In this document: piece by piece, positions 1 through 6,960 of the stretch | How positions within the stretch are numbered: position 1 is the first letter of the stretch | Layout of the letters: each line of letters begins with the position of its first letter | From: an uncultured Clostridia bacterium | GTDB lineage: Bacteria > Bacillota > Clostridia > Oscillospirales > Ruminococcaceae | Direction: 5' to 3' | NCBI GenBank assembly: GCA_945931735.1 | Contig: CAMEPN010000027.1 | Location: forward strand, 1-10,226 | DNA: 10,226 bases | Made by a program: the position numbers and the translations under genes | Notes under the pieces: model-generated | Database searches by the model: none | Seen by the model: only the letters and a program-made list of their open reading frames with translations | What the model was told of the DNA's origin: nothing

Positions 1-654
1 GTCATTCTGACCGGCTATTCGGTCATGGGTGCGGTGATGTACCGCACAGCCGTGGAGCAGCGACCCGTTGAAGCCGCGGCGCGGGAAATAATGTCGCGGG
101 AAAACTTCGTCCCGACGGAGGAACTGCCCGAGTTTTACGTCCGCGCGGTGATTTCCGTAGAGGACAGGGATTTTGAGCGGCATTTCGGGATAGATATTTC
201 CGCGATATTCCGCGCGCTTATACATGATATAATGACAATATCTGCGGAGCAGGGCGGGAGCACTATCACGCAGCAGCTCGCGAAAAACCTTTATTTTACG
301 GGGGAAAAGCGCCCCGAGCGAAAGTTCGCGGAGATACTAACGGCGTTCGAGCTTGAGAGCAGGCTTAGCAAGAGCGAGATATTCGCCCTTTACGTCAACA
401 CTATCTATTTCGGGAACGGGTATTACGGCATTTACGACGCGGCGGAGGGTTATTTCGGAAAAACGCCGCAGGAGCTTGACGAGTACGAGTGCGCTATGCT
501 CGCGGGGATACCGCAGGCGCCGTCGGTCTACTGCGATATATCTGCCGCTCCCGCGCAGCGCCGTCTTAAAGAGGTGCTTTCCGGTATGGCGGAATGCGGG
601 GTCATTGACGGCGAAAAAGCGGAGGCGATAGCGAGCGCCGCAGCGGGGGAGTGA
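1..654 (+). CDS. Monofunctional peptidoglycan glycosyltransferase (GT51), 5' end outside window
   Basis: Polymerises lipid II into glycan strands on the outer face of the membrane. The frame is open from base 1, so the start lies upstream; the first visible residues (VILTGYSVMGAVMY) look like the end of an N-terminal membrane anchor. From base 1 the fragment has 217 residues and carries the GT51 motifs in order: VEDRDFERHFG (with the catalytic Glu, codon at 160-162), GGSTITQQLAKN, RKFAEILTAFELE, the SEIFALYVNTIYFGNG block, and AMLAGIPQAP. The protein stops about 50 residues after the last motif. There is no room for a transpeptidase domain, so it is an MtgA-like monofunctional enzyme rather than a class A penicillin-binding protein. 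A terminator follows 26 bases after the stop, so it is the last gene of its unit. The family call is firm; the gene name is not. Confidence 0.93.
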   Translation, partial: VILTGYSVMGAVMYRTAVEQRPVEAAAREIMSRENFVPTEELPEFYVRAVISVEDRDFERHFGIDISAIFRALIHDIMTISAEQGGSTITQQLAKNLYFTGEKRPERKFAEILTAFELESRLSKSEIFALYVNTIYFGNGYYGIYDAAEGYFGKTPQELDEYECAMLAGIPQAPSVYCDISAAPAQRRLKEVLSGMAECGVIDGEKAEAIASAAAGE

Positions 655-680
655 CCCGTGCTATAATTTATGCGATATTC

Positions 681-710
681 GGAGCGGAGCAGTCCGCTCC
701 TTATTTTGTT
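681..710 (+). terminator. Intrinsic terminator after the glycosyltransferase gene
   Basis: A perfect 8-base stem (GGAGCGGA at 681-688, TCCGCTCC at 693-700) with loop GCAG is followed by the T-rich tract TTATTTTGTT. It lies between the glycosyltransferase stop and the uraA promoter and separates the two transcripts. Confidence 0.9.
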
Positions 711-771
711 ACAAAAACACAGTAAACCGACCGAATTAATAGGAAATTTTCACAAAAGCACAAAAATCATA

Positions 772-800
772 TTGACAATCGTGTCGAAAAAGGATATAAT
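772..800 (+). promoter_or_regulatory. Sigma-A promoter of the uraA operon
   Basis: Perfect consensus -35 TTGACA (772-777) and -10 TATAAT (795-800) with a 17-base spacer. Transcription should start near 807, giving a leader of about 51 bases. That is too short for a classical PyrR attenuator or a large riboswitch, and no such structure is visible, so expression looks strong and not attenuated. Confidence 0.9.
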
Positions 801-857
801 ATATAATTAGTGTAAACAGCTTTAGCAAAACTCAAAAAATCAGATAGGAGAATAAGC

Positions 858-2312
858 ATGAAACTTATCTACGACATCGGCGATAAGCCGAAATTCAGGC
901 AGACGGTCGTCTTTGCGCTCCAGCAGATGATCGCTATTATGGCGGCAACGCTGCTCGTTCCCATGCTCGTTTCGGGATACGGGCTTTCGGCTGACCCCGC
1001 CGCAGCGCTCTTCGGAGCGGGTATCGGCACCATTGTCTACCTCCTCTGCACAAGAAGAAAAAGCCCCGTTTTCCTCGGAAGCTCCTTCACTTTCCTCGGC
1101 GCCTACGCTGCGTCTATCGCGCAGAACTACGGCTACTGGGGAATGCTCATTGGCATTGCGTTTGCGGGCGCTGTCTATGTAATTATCGCGCTTATCATCA
1201 AGGTCGTAGGCTCGGGCTGGGTAAATAAACTCATGCCTCCCGTTATCATCGGGCCTATCGTTGCGCTTATCGGACTGAGCCTTTCGGGCACGGCGACAGG
1301 CTGGCTCGCGACAAACGGCGGCAGCGAATACAACCTCATGACAATTATCGTGGGTTTGGTAACATTCCTCGCGATAGTTATCGCTTCTGTAAAGGGCAGC
1401 AAGACGATCAAGCTTATTCCGTTCATCATCGGTATCGGAGCGGGCTATGTTCTCGCGCTTATACTTACTCTTATCGGCAACGCCGCGGGCATTGAAGCAT
1501 TCAAGATACTCGATTTCACGCCCTTTGTGAACGCATTCAGCAACTTCAGCATAACCAGCATCGTGGATTACCCGAAGTTCTTCTTCCTTAAGGCTATCGA
1601 AACCAACGGTCAGTACCCGCTCGACGGCGCGGCGATAGGGAACATCGCACTCATTTACGTGCCCATTGCTGTGGTAGAGCTTGCTCAGCATATCGCTGAC
1701 CACAAGAACCTCGGCAACATAATCGGCCGCGACCTCATCACCGACCCGGGTCTGGACAAGACCCTCATGGGCGACGGTCTGGGTTCCGTTGTCGGAGGAG
1801 TTTTCGGCGGCTGCGCGAACACCACCTACGGCGAGTCGATAGGCTGCGTTGCGATCACCGGCAATGCTTCGATCGTGACAATATTCACAGCGTCGCTCGG
1901 GTGCATGATACTCTCGTTCTTCACTCCGTTCGTTGCGCTTATCAATTCTATCCCTAAGTGCGTTATGGGAGGCGCTTGCATCGCGCTGTACGGCTTTATC
2001 GCGGTAAGCGGTCTGCAAATGCTCAAGCGCGTTGACCTCAACAACAGCAAGAACCTGTTCGTTGTCAGCGCGATCCTCGTAACCGGTATCGGCGGGCTTA
2101 CCTTCGATTTTGGCTTCAACGAGATAACAAACGGTCCTATCCTTTCGATAACCTCCCTTGCGGTGGCTCTTATCGTCGGCATTGTTACTAATATCATCGT
2201 GAACAACGGCAAGCTTGGCACGGGCGAGGAGCAGGAGTTTGAAGAGGCTCCCGTTGTTGTCGTGGACGAGCTTAACGGCGAAATAGATCAGAGCAAAAAG
2301 GACAAGAAGTAA
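858..2312 (+). CDS. uraA: Uracil permease, NCS2 family
   Basis: Proton-coupled uracil importer of the inner membrane (nucleobase:cation symporter-2 family). The 484-residue protein is hydrophobic throughout, as expected for the 14-segment fold. It opens with the family block LQQMIAIMAATLLVP (21-35), then KSPVFLGSSFTF near 68-79. The substrate-site Glu is in the segment with E274 and H278 (AVVELAQHIADHKNLG), and the NTTYGESIG motif carries E326, matching the NTTYGENIG of UraA. The C-terminal tail (about 455-484) is acidic then lysine-rich and cytoplasmic. AGGAG at 846-850 lies 7 bases before the ATG. It is the first gene of an operon with a DUF523/TudS-like gene (1-base overlap) and upp, which supports uracil or a uracil analogue as substrate rather than xanthine. 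Confidence 0.94.
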   Translation: MKLIYDIGDKPKFRQTVVFALQQMIAIMAATLLVPMLVSGYGLSADPAAALFGAGIGTIVYLLCTRRKSPVFLGSSFTFLGAYAASIAQNYGYWGMLIGIAFAGAVYVIIALIIKVVGSGWVNKLMPPVIIGPIVALIGLSLSGTATGWLATNGGSEYNLMTIIVGLVTFLAIVIASVKGSKTIKLIPFIIGIGAGYVLALILTLIGNAAGIEAFKILDFTPFVNAFSNFSITSIVDYPKFFFLKAIETNGQYPLDGAAIGNIALIYVPIAVVELAQHIADHKNLGNIIGRDLITDPGLDKTLMGDGLGSVVGGVFGGCANTTYGESIGCVAITGNASIVTIFTASLGCMILSFFTPFVALINSIPKCVMGGACIALYGFIAVSGLQMLKRVDLNNSKNLFVVSAILVTGIGGLTFDFGFNEITNGPILSITSLAVALIVGIVTNIIVNNGKLGTGEEQEFEEAPVVVVDELNGEIDQSKKDKK

Positions 2313-2752
2313 TGGCTGTAATTGTTGTGAGCGCCTGCCTTTTGGGGTGCAGCTGCCGTTATGACGGGAAAAGCTGCCTTAACGACGCGGTGCTTGCCCT
2401 TGCGGGGGACAACGTGCTTGTCGGCGTTTGTCCCGAGCAGATGGGCGGGCTTTCGACGCCGCGTGCTCCCGCCGAGATACAGGGAGAGCGGGTCGTGTCC
2501 AACGCGGGCGCGGACGTTACCGCCGAATATAAAAAGGGCGCGGAAACGGCGCTGTACATCGCGCAGCTAAACAAGGCAAAGTATGCCGTGCTCAAATCGA
2601 AAAGTCCCTCCTGCGGAAAAGGCGTTATATACGACGGGACATTTTCGGGCGGAAAGACGGACGGAAACGGTGTGACAGCGGAGCTGTTCATGGAAAACGG
2701 GATAGAGGTTTTCACGGAAGAAGAGCTTGACAAGCTGAAGAATTATCTGTAA
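2312..2752 (+). CDS. DUF523 protein, TudS-like (thio)uracil desulfidase homologue
   Basis: A 146-residue cytosolic protein that is a complete DUF523 domain. Hallmark blocks: VSACLLGCSCRYDG (6-19), GVCPEQMGGLSTPR (38-51) and LKSKSPSCGKGVIYDG (94-109). Cys9, Cys40 and Cys101 are the three block cysteines expected to hold a [4Fe-4S] cluster; Cys13, Cys15 and Cys22 are extra. The characterised DUF523 member TudS removes sulfur from thiouracil to give uracil using a cluster with one non-Cys-ligated iron. Glu42 and the serines before Cys101 are in positions that could be catalytic, but I cannot align them to the structure here. The ATG shares its first base with the uraA stop codon (TAATG), so translation is probably coupled, and upp starts 12 bases after the stop. 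Its place between a uracil importer and UPRT strongly suggests a salvage role. Family is firm; activity is inferred. Confidence 0.87.
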   Translation: MAVIVVSACLLGCSCRYDGKSCLNDAVLALAGDNVLVGVCPEQMGGLSTPRAPAEIQGERVVSNAGADVTAEYKKGAETALYIAQLNKAKYAVLKSKSPSCGKGVIYDGTFSGGKTDGNGVTAELFMENGIEVFTEEELDKLKNYL

Positions 2753-2764
2753 AGTGAGGGTATT

Positions 2765-3424
2765 ATGGAAGATTTTCTGAAGAATGTAACGGTGTTCACC
2801 CACCCGCTGGTAGTTCACAAGTTCACGAAAATGTGCGACGTCAACACAGGCTCTAAGGAGTTTAACGAGCTGACGAAGGAGATTACAGCTCTGATGGGCT
2901 ACGAGGCGCTGAAAGACCTCAAGACGAAAGAGGTGCTTGTAAAAGGTCCCGTGTCCGACTTCATGTCGCCCGTTGTGGACGAGGATTTCACCATTGTGCC
3001 TATCCTCCGCGCAGGTCTTGGCATGGTTGACGGGCTGAGAATGCTGCTTCCGACGGCGAAGGTCGGTCATATTGGGCTGTACCGCGACGAGGAAACACTG
3101 GAGCCTCACAAGTATTATTTCAAGCTCCCTGTTGACGTGGCAGATGGCCCCGTTATAATCGTTGACCCCGCGCTTGCTACGGGCGGAAGCGCCGACGCGG
3201 CGATAAAGTTCATCAAGGAAGCGGGCTGCAAGGACATCAGGTTCATGTGCATACTCTCGTCCGAGGTTGGGCTTAAGCTCCTGTACGAGAAGCACCCCGA
3301 CGTTCACATTTACACCGCGAAATACGCGCCCGGACCTCTCAATGAGAAGGGCTACATCTACACATCCTTCGGCGACGCAGGCGACAGAGTCTGTGGCACT
3401 GTAAGCTACAAGCCACAGGCATGA
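2765..3424 (+). CDS. upp: Uracil phosphoribosyltransferase (divergent uracil-site loop)
   Basis: Converts uracil and PRPP to UMP and pyrophosphate in the cytosol. At 219 residues it is slightly longer than the usual ~209. Visible family blocks: HPLVVHKFTKM near the N-terminus, GSKEFNELTKEITALMGYEALKDL (29-52), VPILRAGLGMVDG (78-90), YRDEETLEPHKYYFKL (106-121), the PRPP-binding loop VDPALATGGSA (133-143) and GDAGDRVCGT (203-212). The loop before GDAGD reads YIYTSF (197-202) where typical enzymes have YI[IV]PGL, and the usual APEG stretch reads SEVG (166-169). The substrate pocket is therefore unusual. GAGGG at 2756-2760 precedes the ATG by 4 bases. It is the last gene of the uraA operon, followed by a terminator. 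Confidence 0.92.
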   Translation: MEDFLKNVTVFTHPLVVHKFTKMCDVNTGSKEFNELTKEITALMGYEALKDLKTKEVLVKGPVSDFMSPVVDEDFTIVPILRAGLGMVDGLRMLLPTAKVGHIGLYRDEETLEPHKYYFKLPVDVADGPVIIVDPALATGGSADAAIKFIKEAGCKDIRFMCILSSEVGLKLLYEKHPDVHIYTAKYAPGPLNEKGYIYTSFGDAGDRVCGTVSYKPQA

Positions 3425-3450
3425 TGCCGTAATTTCCCAAATACAAATTT

Positions 3451-3480
3451 CCCCGAAGAGTGTTCTTCGGGGATTTATCT
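3451..3480 (+). terminator. Intrinsic terminator of the uraA-upp operon
   Basis: A 9-base perfect stem (CCCCGAAGA at 3451-3459, TCTTCGGGG at 3464-3472) with loop GTGT, followed by ATTTATCTAT. The AAATTT before the stem can extend pairing with the ATTTAT after it, so it may act in both directions. It lies 26 bases after the upp stop. Confidence 0.88.
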
Positions 3481-3517
3481 ATATTCAGAAGTATTCATTC
3501 AATGCGTAAACAGGGTT

Positions 3518-3827
3518 GAATGGCGCCCCCGCATTTTCATGGTTTCGCGCAGCGAAATCGCGGACGACGTCCGCGAAATGAAAATGTGAGCGTTTGCGCC
3601 GGTAGCGGCGAAGCCGCGCATTCAAGGCACAAAAACAGAGGAATGGCGCCCCCGCATTTTCATGGTTTCGCGCAGCGAAATCGCGGACGACCGTCCGCGA
3701 AATGAAAATGTGAGCGTTTGCGCCGGCAGCGGCGAAGCCGCGTATTCAAGGCGCAAATGCAGAAAATGTGAGCGTTTGCGCCGGCAGCGGCGAAGCCGCG
3801 TATTCAAGGCGCAAACAGGCGCAAATG
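3518..3827. repeat. Array of hairpin-forming interspersed repeats (2.5 copies)
   Basis: This non-coding stretch holds two full copies of a ~122-base unit (3518-3639 and 3641-3761) plus a partial third (3763-3815), then one extra GGCGCAAA half (3818-3825). Each full unit has two folding modules. Module A (3532-3586; 3655-3710) is closed by CATTTTCAT/ATGAAAATG and contains two inner hairpins, TTTCGC-GCA-GCGAAA and CGCGGAC-loop-GTCCGCG, giving a three-way junction. Module B (3593-3633; 3717-3757; 3775-3815) is closed by TTTGCGCC/GGCGCAAA around GCGGC-GAA-GCCGC. Copies 1 and 2 differ by five substitutions and one insertion; the insertion falls in a hairpin loop and leaves its stem intact. The array lies between the convergent upp and DHHW genes and touches the DHHW stop codon. 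It resembles REP or MITE-type elements. ORFs drawn across it are not credible. Confidence 0.85.
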
Positions 3828-5291
3828 TCAATATCCCCAGTCCTCCTGTGTGAGGAAATTCTCATAATACCGAACCGTGGACGCTGTCGCCGCGTGGAAT
3901 GCGTTATTCGCGAACAGCACGTCGGTTATGCCGTTTTCGGTGAGGTAATCCACTGCATTGTGCGTGAAGTAGCGCATATCGATAACGTAAATTTCGTCGA
4001 ACGAACCCATTAGGAACGGCGGGAGCGCGTTTCCGTAGCTGTCCTTGAAAATGGCGAGCTTACGCCCCGTACCCGCGTTGGTAGACACCTTGACTATTTT
4101 CGCGTCGCCGCCCATGTAGGTGCAGTACGCCATGCCGTTTCCGTGGCCGTATTTGATGAAGAAATTGCTGTCATACGGCTCTTCTGCGCCGACAATGTCG
4201 CCGTCCTCGAGAATATAGTTGTAATAGGTCGTCGTGTATTCAACATTTTTCGGGACGTAATAGTAAAAGTCCTCGGGGTTATTCTTCAGCACGATATCCC
4301 CGGAATAACCGTACATTGTCCCGACGTAATCATGGACAACGCGCTGCTCGTATTCCGAGATATCCGAGAACGGAACTCCCGCGGCAGCCGCGAACTCCTT
4401 TGCGGCGTAATATGCGCCGAGCGCCGCCCAGTGGTGGTCTGTTCTCAGGTAGATGTCCTCGCCGGTATGCGCGGCGAGGGTCGTGTAGACGTCGACCGCC
4501 TTAACGTCGTCGCGGAGGTACTCGATAACATGGTTGATGTTGTCAAGCTCGCTGCCGCAGTACGCCGCGACGGAGGGCGGGCTGTAAAACTCGCAGGAGG
4601 TCGGGATTATCATGCTGTAAACATTCACGTCCTCACCGAGCGCTTCCTTGTATTTGTTTATAACACCCGCGTAGCTCTCCCCGACGGAGAAGCTTCCGCC
4701 GTAAAGCATGAGCGCGCGCGTCCCGACTACCGCGATGCCGTTGTTGGTAATGTTGACCGCGTCGTCCTCGTTTATCTCTTGCTCGACAGCGCTTATTTCG
4801 TGGTTGCCCTGCTCCTCGGGAACAGAGGTTTCCTCGGTGGGCGCGGTTTCGGTCGCCGCTTCGCTTTCGTCGGTGTCAGGCTCGCTCTCGATCGGCTTGG
4901 TCGTTGTCACGGGTGCAGTCGTCGAGGGCTTGCTTTCGGTCGGAGTTGTTCCCACGTTATGCAGGCGTATCCCGTCCTGACGGAAGCCGCGAAGCTCACG
5001 CAGCGCGGTGGACATATTGGTAAGCTCGTCGCGGAAAGGCACGGTGTCGCTGAACCATTCGGAGATATCCGAGGTGAATTTTCCGCTCATGTAATCCTCG
5101 GCGGTGAATTCGGGGAACTCCTTCAGCGTGCGCTTTTCGGTAATGCTCTCGGTGCTTCTCGGGAACACGATAAGCGACAGACCTACCGTTTCAAATGCGA
5201 GCGTCAGCGTTACGAGATAGGCTATATTCGCGGCGCGGCGGCGCTTGGTCGCGCGGGGTTCTTTGTATTTCTTTTCGTATTTCGGTTTCAT
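3828..5291 (-). CDS. DHHW family protein, AlgX/AlgJ-like O-acetylation partner
   Basis: Probable extracytoplasmic SGNH-like acetyltransferase working with the MBOAT protein upstream. In the 487 residues: a basic cytoplasmic N-terminus (1-20), one membrane anchor (about 21-43), then EKRTLKEFPEFT and WFSDTVPFRDEL (79-90), which are typical of the start of DHHW proteins. A Thr/Ser/Glu/Pro-rich linker follows (about 115-165). The name motif is D285-H286-H287-W288 in YLRTDHHWAALGAYYAA, and KDSYGNALPPFL (416-427) carries the likely nucleophile Ser418. The ATG lies 9 bases after the MBOAT stop, and its ribosome site AAGGTGA (5303-5297) overlaps that stop, so the two are co-translated. The polymer it modifies is not shown by the sequence; an exopolysaccharide or wall polymer is likely. 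The stop codon abuts the repeat array. Confidence 0.87.
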   Translation of the reverse strand: MKPKYEKKYKEPRATKRRRAANIAYLVTLTLAFETVGLSLIVFPRSTESITEKRTLKEFPEFTAEDYMSGKFTSDISEWFSDTVPFRDELTNMSTALRELRGFRQDGIRLHNVGTTPTESKPSTTAPVTTTKPIESEPDTDESEAATETAPTEETSVPEEQGNHEISAVEQEINEDDAVNITNNGIAVVGTRALMLYGGSFSVGESYAGVINKYKEALGEDVNVYSMIIPTSCEFYSPPSVAAYCGSELDNINHVIEYLRDDVKAVDVYTTLAAHTGEDIYLRTDHHWAALGAYYAAKEFAAAAGVPFSDISEYEQRVVHDYVGTMYGYSGDIVLKNNPEDFYYYVPKNVEYTTTYYNYILEDGDIVGAEEPYDSNFFIKYGHGNGMAYCTYMGGDAKIVKVSTNAGTGRKLAIFKDSYGNALPPFLMGSFDEIYVIDMRYFTHNAVDYLTENGITDVLFANNAFHAATASTVRYYENFLTQEDWGY

Positions 5292-5300
5292 TGTTTCACC

Positions 5301-6770
5301 TTAAAATCTGAGATAAAGGAAAGGATTGGTGGTGCTTCCGATAAGGAGCAGGGTGCTTACGGCGAGTATCGCGACAGCGCTCACGGTTTTCATGACAGTA
5401 AGCGCAGCTTCCGCGCCAGCGCTATCCATGCGGGAGGCTTTGTCGTAGGCGTTTCGTATAAGCTTTCCTATCGGGATGCAGCATACGACCGCTGCCACAA
5501 GCAGCCAAAGATTCCCGAAAAGCTCGTTCTGCGTTACGAGGTCCCAGCCGCCCGCCTTTCCGCCGCCGAACATTATCACAATGAAATCCTTGAGCCGCGT
5601 GAAGTCCTCAAAGTAGAAAATGACCCATCCGATAATTATTAGGAACAGGCTGTAAATATGCAGCAGGACAGGCCATATTTTATCGCGGACTTTGAGTATC
5701 GTGTATTTCTCGATAACAATTATAAGTCCAAAATACAACCCCCACGCAACGAAGTTCCAGCTTGCCCCGTGCCACAGCCCCGTGAGGAACCATACGATAA
5801 TAATATTTATCATTTGGTGCCTGCGGTTGCCGCCGAGCGGGATATAGACATAGTCGCGGAAGAAGCTTCCGAGGGAGATGTGCCATCTGCGCCAAAATTC
5901 AGTTATAGTGCAGGAAATATATGGGTAGTTGAAGTTTTCGTCAAAGTGGAAGCCCAGACAGCGCCCCATGCCTATCGCCATGTCTGAATAGCCCGAAAAA
6001 TCGAAGTATATCTGGAACGTATATGCGAGTATTCCGAGCCAAGCGCCGCCCGTCGTAAGCGAAGCAAGGTCGCCGTCGAGGAATTTCGAGGATATTTCGG
6101 AGAGCTGGTTCGCGAGAATTACCTTTTTCCCAAGACCTATCAGAAAGCGAAACGAACCCTCGGCAATGTCGTCGAAGGTAATGTGCCGGCGGTTTATTTC
6201 CGCGGCAATGGTCGAATACCGCACGATAGGCCCCGCGATAAGCTGCGGGAACATTGAGATATACAGCAGCAGCGACGCGAAATTTTTCTGCGGCTTTACG
6301 TCGCCGCGGTAAACGTCGATAAGGTAGGACATCGACTGGAAGGTGTAGAAGCTAATGCCTATTGGGAGCGCTATTCCGGGCTTATTCAGCGGAAGCCCGA
6401 AAAAATTCAGCGTTCCGACAAGAAAATCCGCATATTTGAACACGCCGATAGCGGCAATGTTAAGGATAATCCCGATGACGAGAGCAGGCTTTGAGCGCTT
6501 CTCGCCGCCGCCGATACACAGACCGACGACGTAGTTCATAACTACGCTCGCGAGCATGAGCAGGATATACACAGGCTCGCCCCACGCATAGAATATCAGC
6601 GAGAAAACGATAAGCACGCCGTTTGAGAACGGGCAGATGTTTTTCGGCATGGAAAAGCGGCTGTTTTTCGCGTTGTCGGCATACGCCTTGTCCGCACAGC
6701 GCGCGAGGGCATAGCAGAGCATGACCGCGGGAATGAATATGTAAAGAAAAAATAAATCAGAAAATACCAT
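5301..6770 (-). CDS. MBOAT family membrane O-acyltransferase (AlgI/DltB-like)
   Basis: Multi-pass membrane protein that passes acetyl groups across the membrane to an exported polymer, probably via the DHHW protein encoded 9 bases downstream. With the start at 6770 it has 489 residues and opens MVFSDLFFLYIFIPAV, the usual N-terminus of this family. Family blocks: LPIGISFYTFQSMSYLIDVYRGD (135-157), MFPQLIAGPIVRY (173-185), YFDFSGYSDMAIGMG (255-269), FWRRWHISLGSFFRDYVYIPLGG (292-314) and FLTGLWHGASWNFVAWG (328-344). H334 is the invariant MBOAT histidine. The frame stays open upstream to 6845, but the extra 25 residues lack family character, and a strong GGAGGG sits 5 bases before the 6770 ATG. 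A consensus promoter lies 137 bases upstream of the start. Confidence 0.93.
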   Translation of the reverse strand: MVFSDLFFLYIFIPAVMLCYALARCADKAYADNAKNSRFSMPKNICPFSNGVLIVFSLIFYAWGEPVYILLMLASVVMNYVVGLCIGGGEKRSKPALVIGIILNIAAIGVFKYADFLVGTLNFFGLPLNKPGIALPIGISFYTFQSMSYLIDVYRGDVKPQKNFASLLLYISMFPQLIAGPIVRYSTIAAEINRRHITFDDIAEGSFRFLIGLGKKVILANQLSEISSKFLDGDLASLTTGGAWLGILAYTFQIYFDFSGYSDMAIGMGRCLGFHFDENFNYPYISCTITEFWRRWHISLGSFFRDYVYIPLGGNRRHQMINIIIVWFLTGLWHGASWNFVAWGLYFGLIIVIEKYTILKVRDKIWPVLLHIYSLFLIIIGWVIFYFEDFTRLKDFIVIMFGGGKAGGWDLVTQNELFGNLWLLVAAVVCCIPIGKLIRNAYDKASRMDSAGAEAALTVMKTVSAVAILAVSTLLLIGSTTNPFLYLRF

Positions 6771-6775
6771 GAAGT

Positions 6776-6781
6776 CCCTCC
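6776..6781 (-). promoter_or_regulatory. Ribosome binding site fixing the MBOAT start
   Basis: On the minus strand GGAGGG ends 5 bases before the ATG at 6770. This selects the internal start over the longer frame reaching 6845. GCGGA overlapping the site is repeated inside an upstream leader hairpin (see the leader entry). Confidence 0.8.
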
Positions 6782-6907
6782 GCGAAAAATGCCCCGTCAA
6801 AAACAACTCCGCCCTGCGGACGCTGTAAAATAACGAGGCATACAAATATTCGGTTATCTGTATTTTAATAAGGATATCGGCAAATGCCGGAATATCCTGT
6901 TTTCCCC
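6782..6907 (-). promoter_or_regulatory. Structured 5' leader of the MBOAT-DHHW operon
   Basis: About 137 bases separate the predicted transcript start (~6907) from the MBOAT ATG. Read on the minus strand, the first hairpin (6897-6872) pairs GGATAT with ATATCC and CGGC with GCCG around ATTT, followed by the weak T-rich stretch TTATTAAAAT, so it could be a leaky terminator. A second element (6840-6790) is closed by TGCCTCGT with ACGGGGCA (one G-U pair) and contains TCCGC-AGG-GCGGA. The same TCCGC could instead pair with GCGGA overlapping the ribosome site at 6783-6779. I recognise no known riboswitch. The structure is visible; a regulatory role is inference. Confidence 0.4.
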
Positions 6908-6913
6908 AATGCT

Positions 6914-6942
6914 ATTATAACACTGCGGAAAATATAAGTCAA
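6914..6942 (-). promoter_or_regulatory. Sigma-A promoter of the MBOAT-DHHW operon
   Basis: Minus-strand -35 TTGACT (6942-6937) and -10 TATAAT (6919-6914) with a 17-base spacer. The -35 begins 19 bases after the GGDEF stop codon. No clear terminator separates them, so read-through from the GGDEF gene into this operon is also possible. Confidence 0.85.
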
Positions 6943-6960
6943 TAGACAAGCGAAAATTTT

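Noticed and set aside
801..857. PyrR attenuator or riboswitch before uraA
   Set aside because: The leader is only about 51 bases and has no stem or terminator; there is no room for the known elements.
840..2018. 392-codon minus-strand ORF across uraA
   Set aside because: It is antisense to a gene with clear NCS2 motifs, is full of charged residues and has no family resemblance. It is a shadow of GC-biased codon use.
2567..3307. 246-codon minus-strand ORF across upp
   Set aside because: It is antisense to a gene with clear UPRT motifs and shows no recognisable domain.
3518..3827. CRISPR array
   Set aside because: Units are ~122 bases and nearly identical throughout, with no short repeats separated by unique spacers and no cas genes nearby.
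3520..4013. Small ORFs over the repeat array
   Set aside because: They repeat the same peptide words because the DNA repeats, and they lack ribosome sites. The structure is non-coding.
4143..5642. 499-codon plus-strand ORF across the DHHW and MBOAT genes
   Set aside because: It spans two convincing minus-strand genes and their junction, has no ribosome site and an implausible Arg/Val-rich composition.
6771..6845. N-terminal extension of the MBOAT protein to 6845
   Set aside because: The extra 25 residues lack family character and the internal ATG has a strong GGAGGG at 5 bases.
6782..6907. Cyclic di-GMP riboswitch in the MBOAT leader
   Set aside because: I could not find the conserved core of either known class; only generic hairpins are visible.
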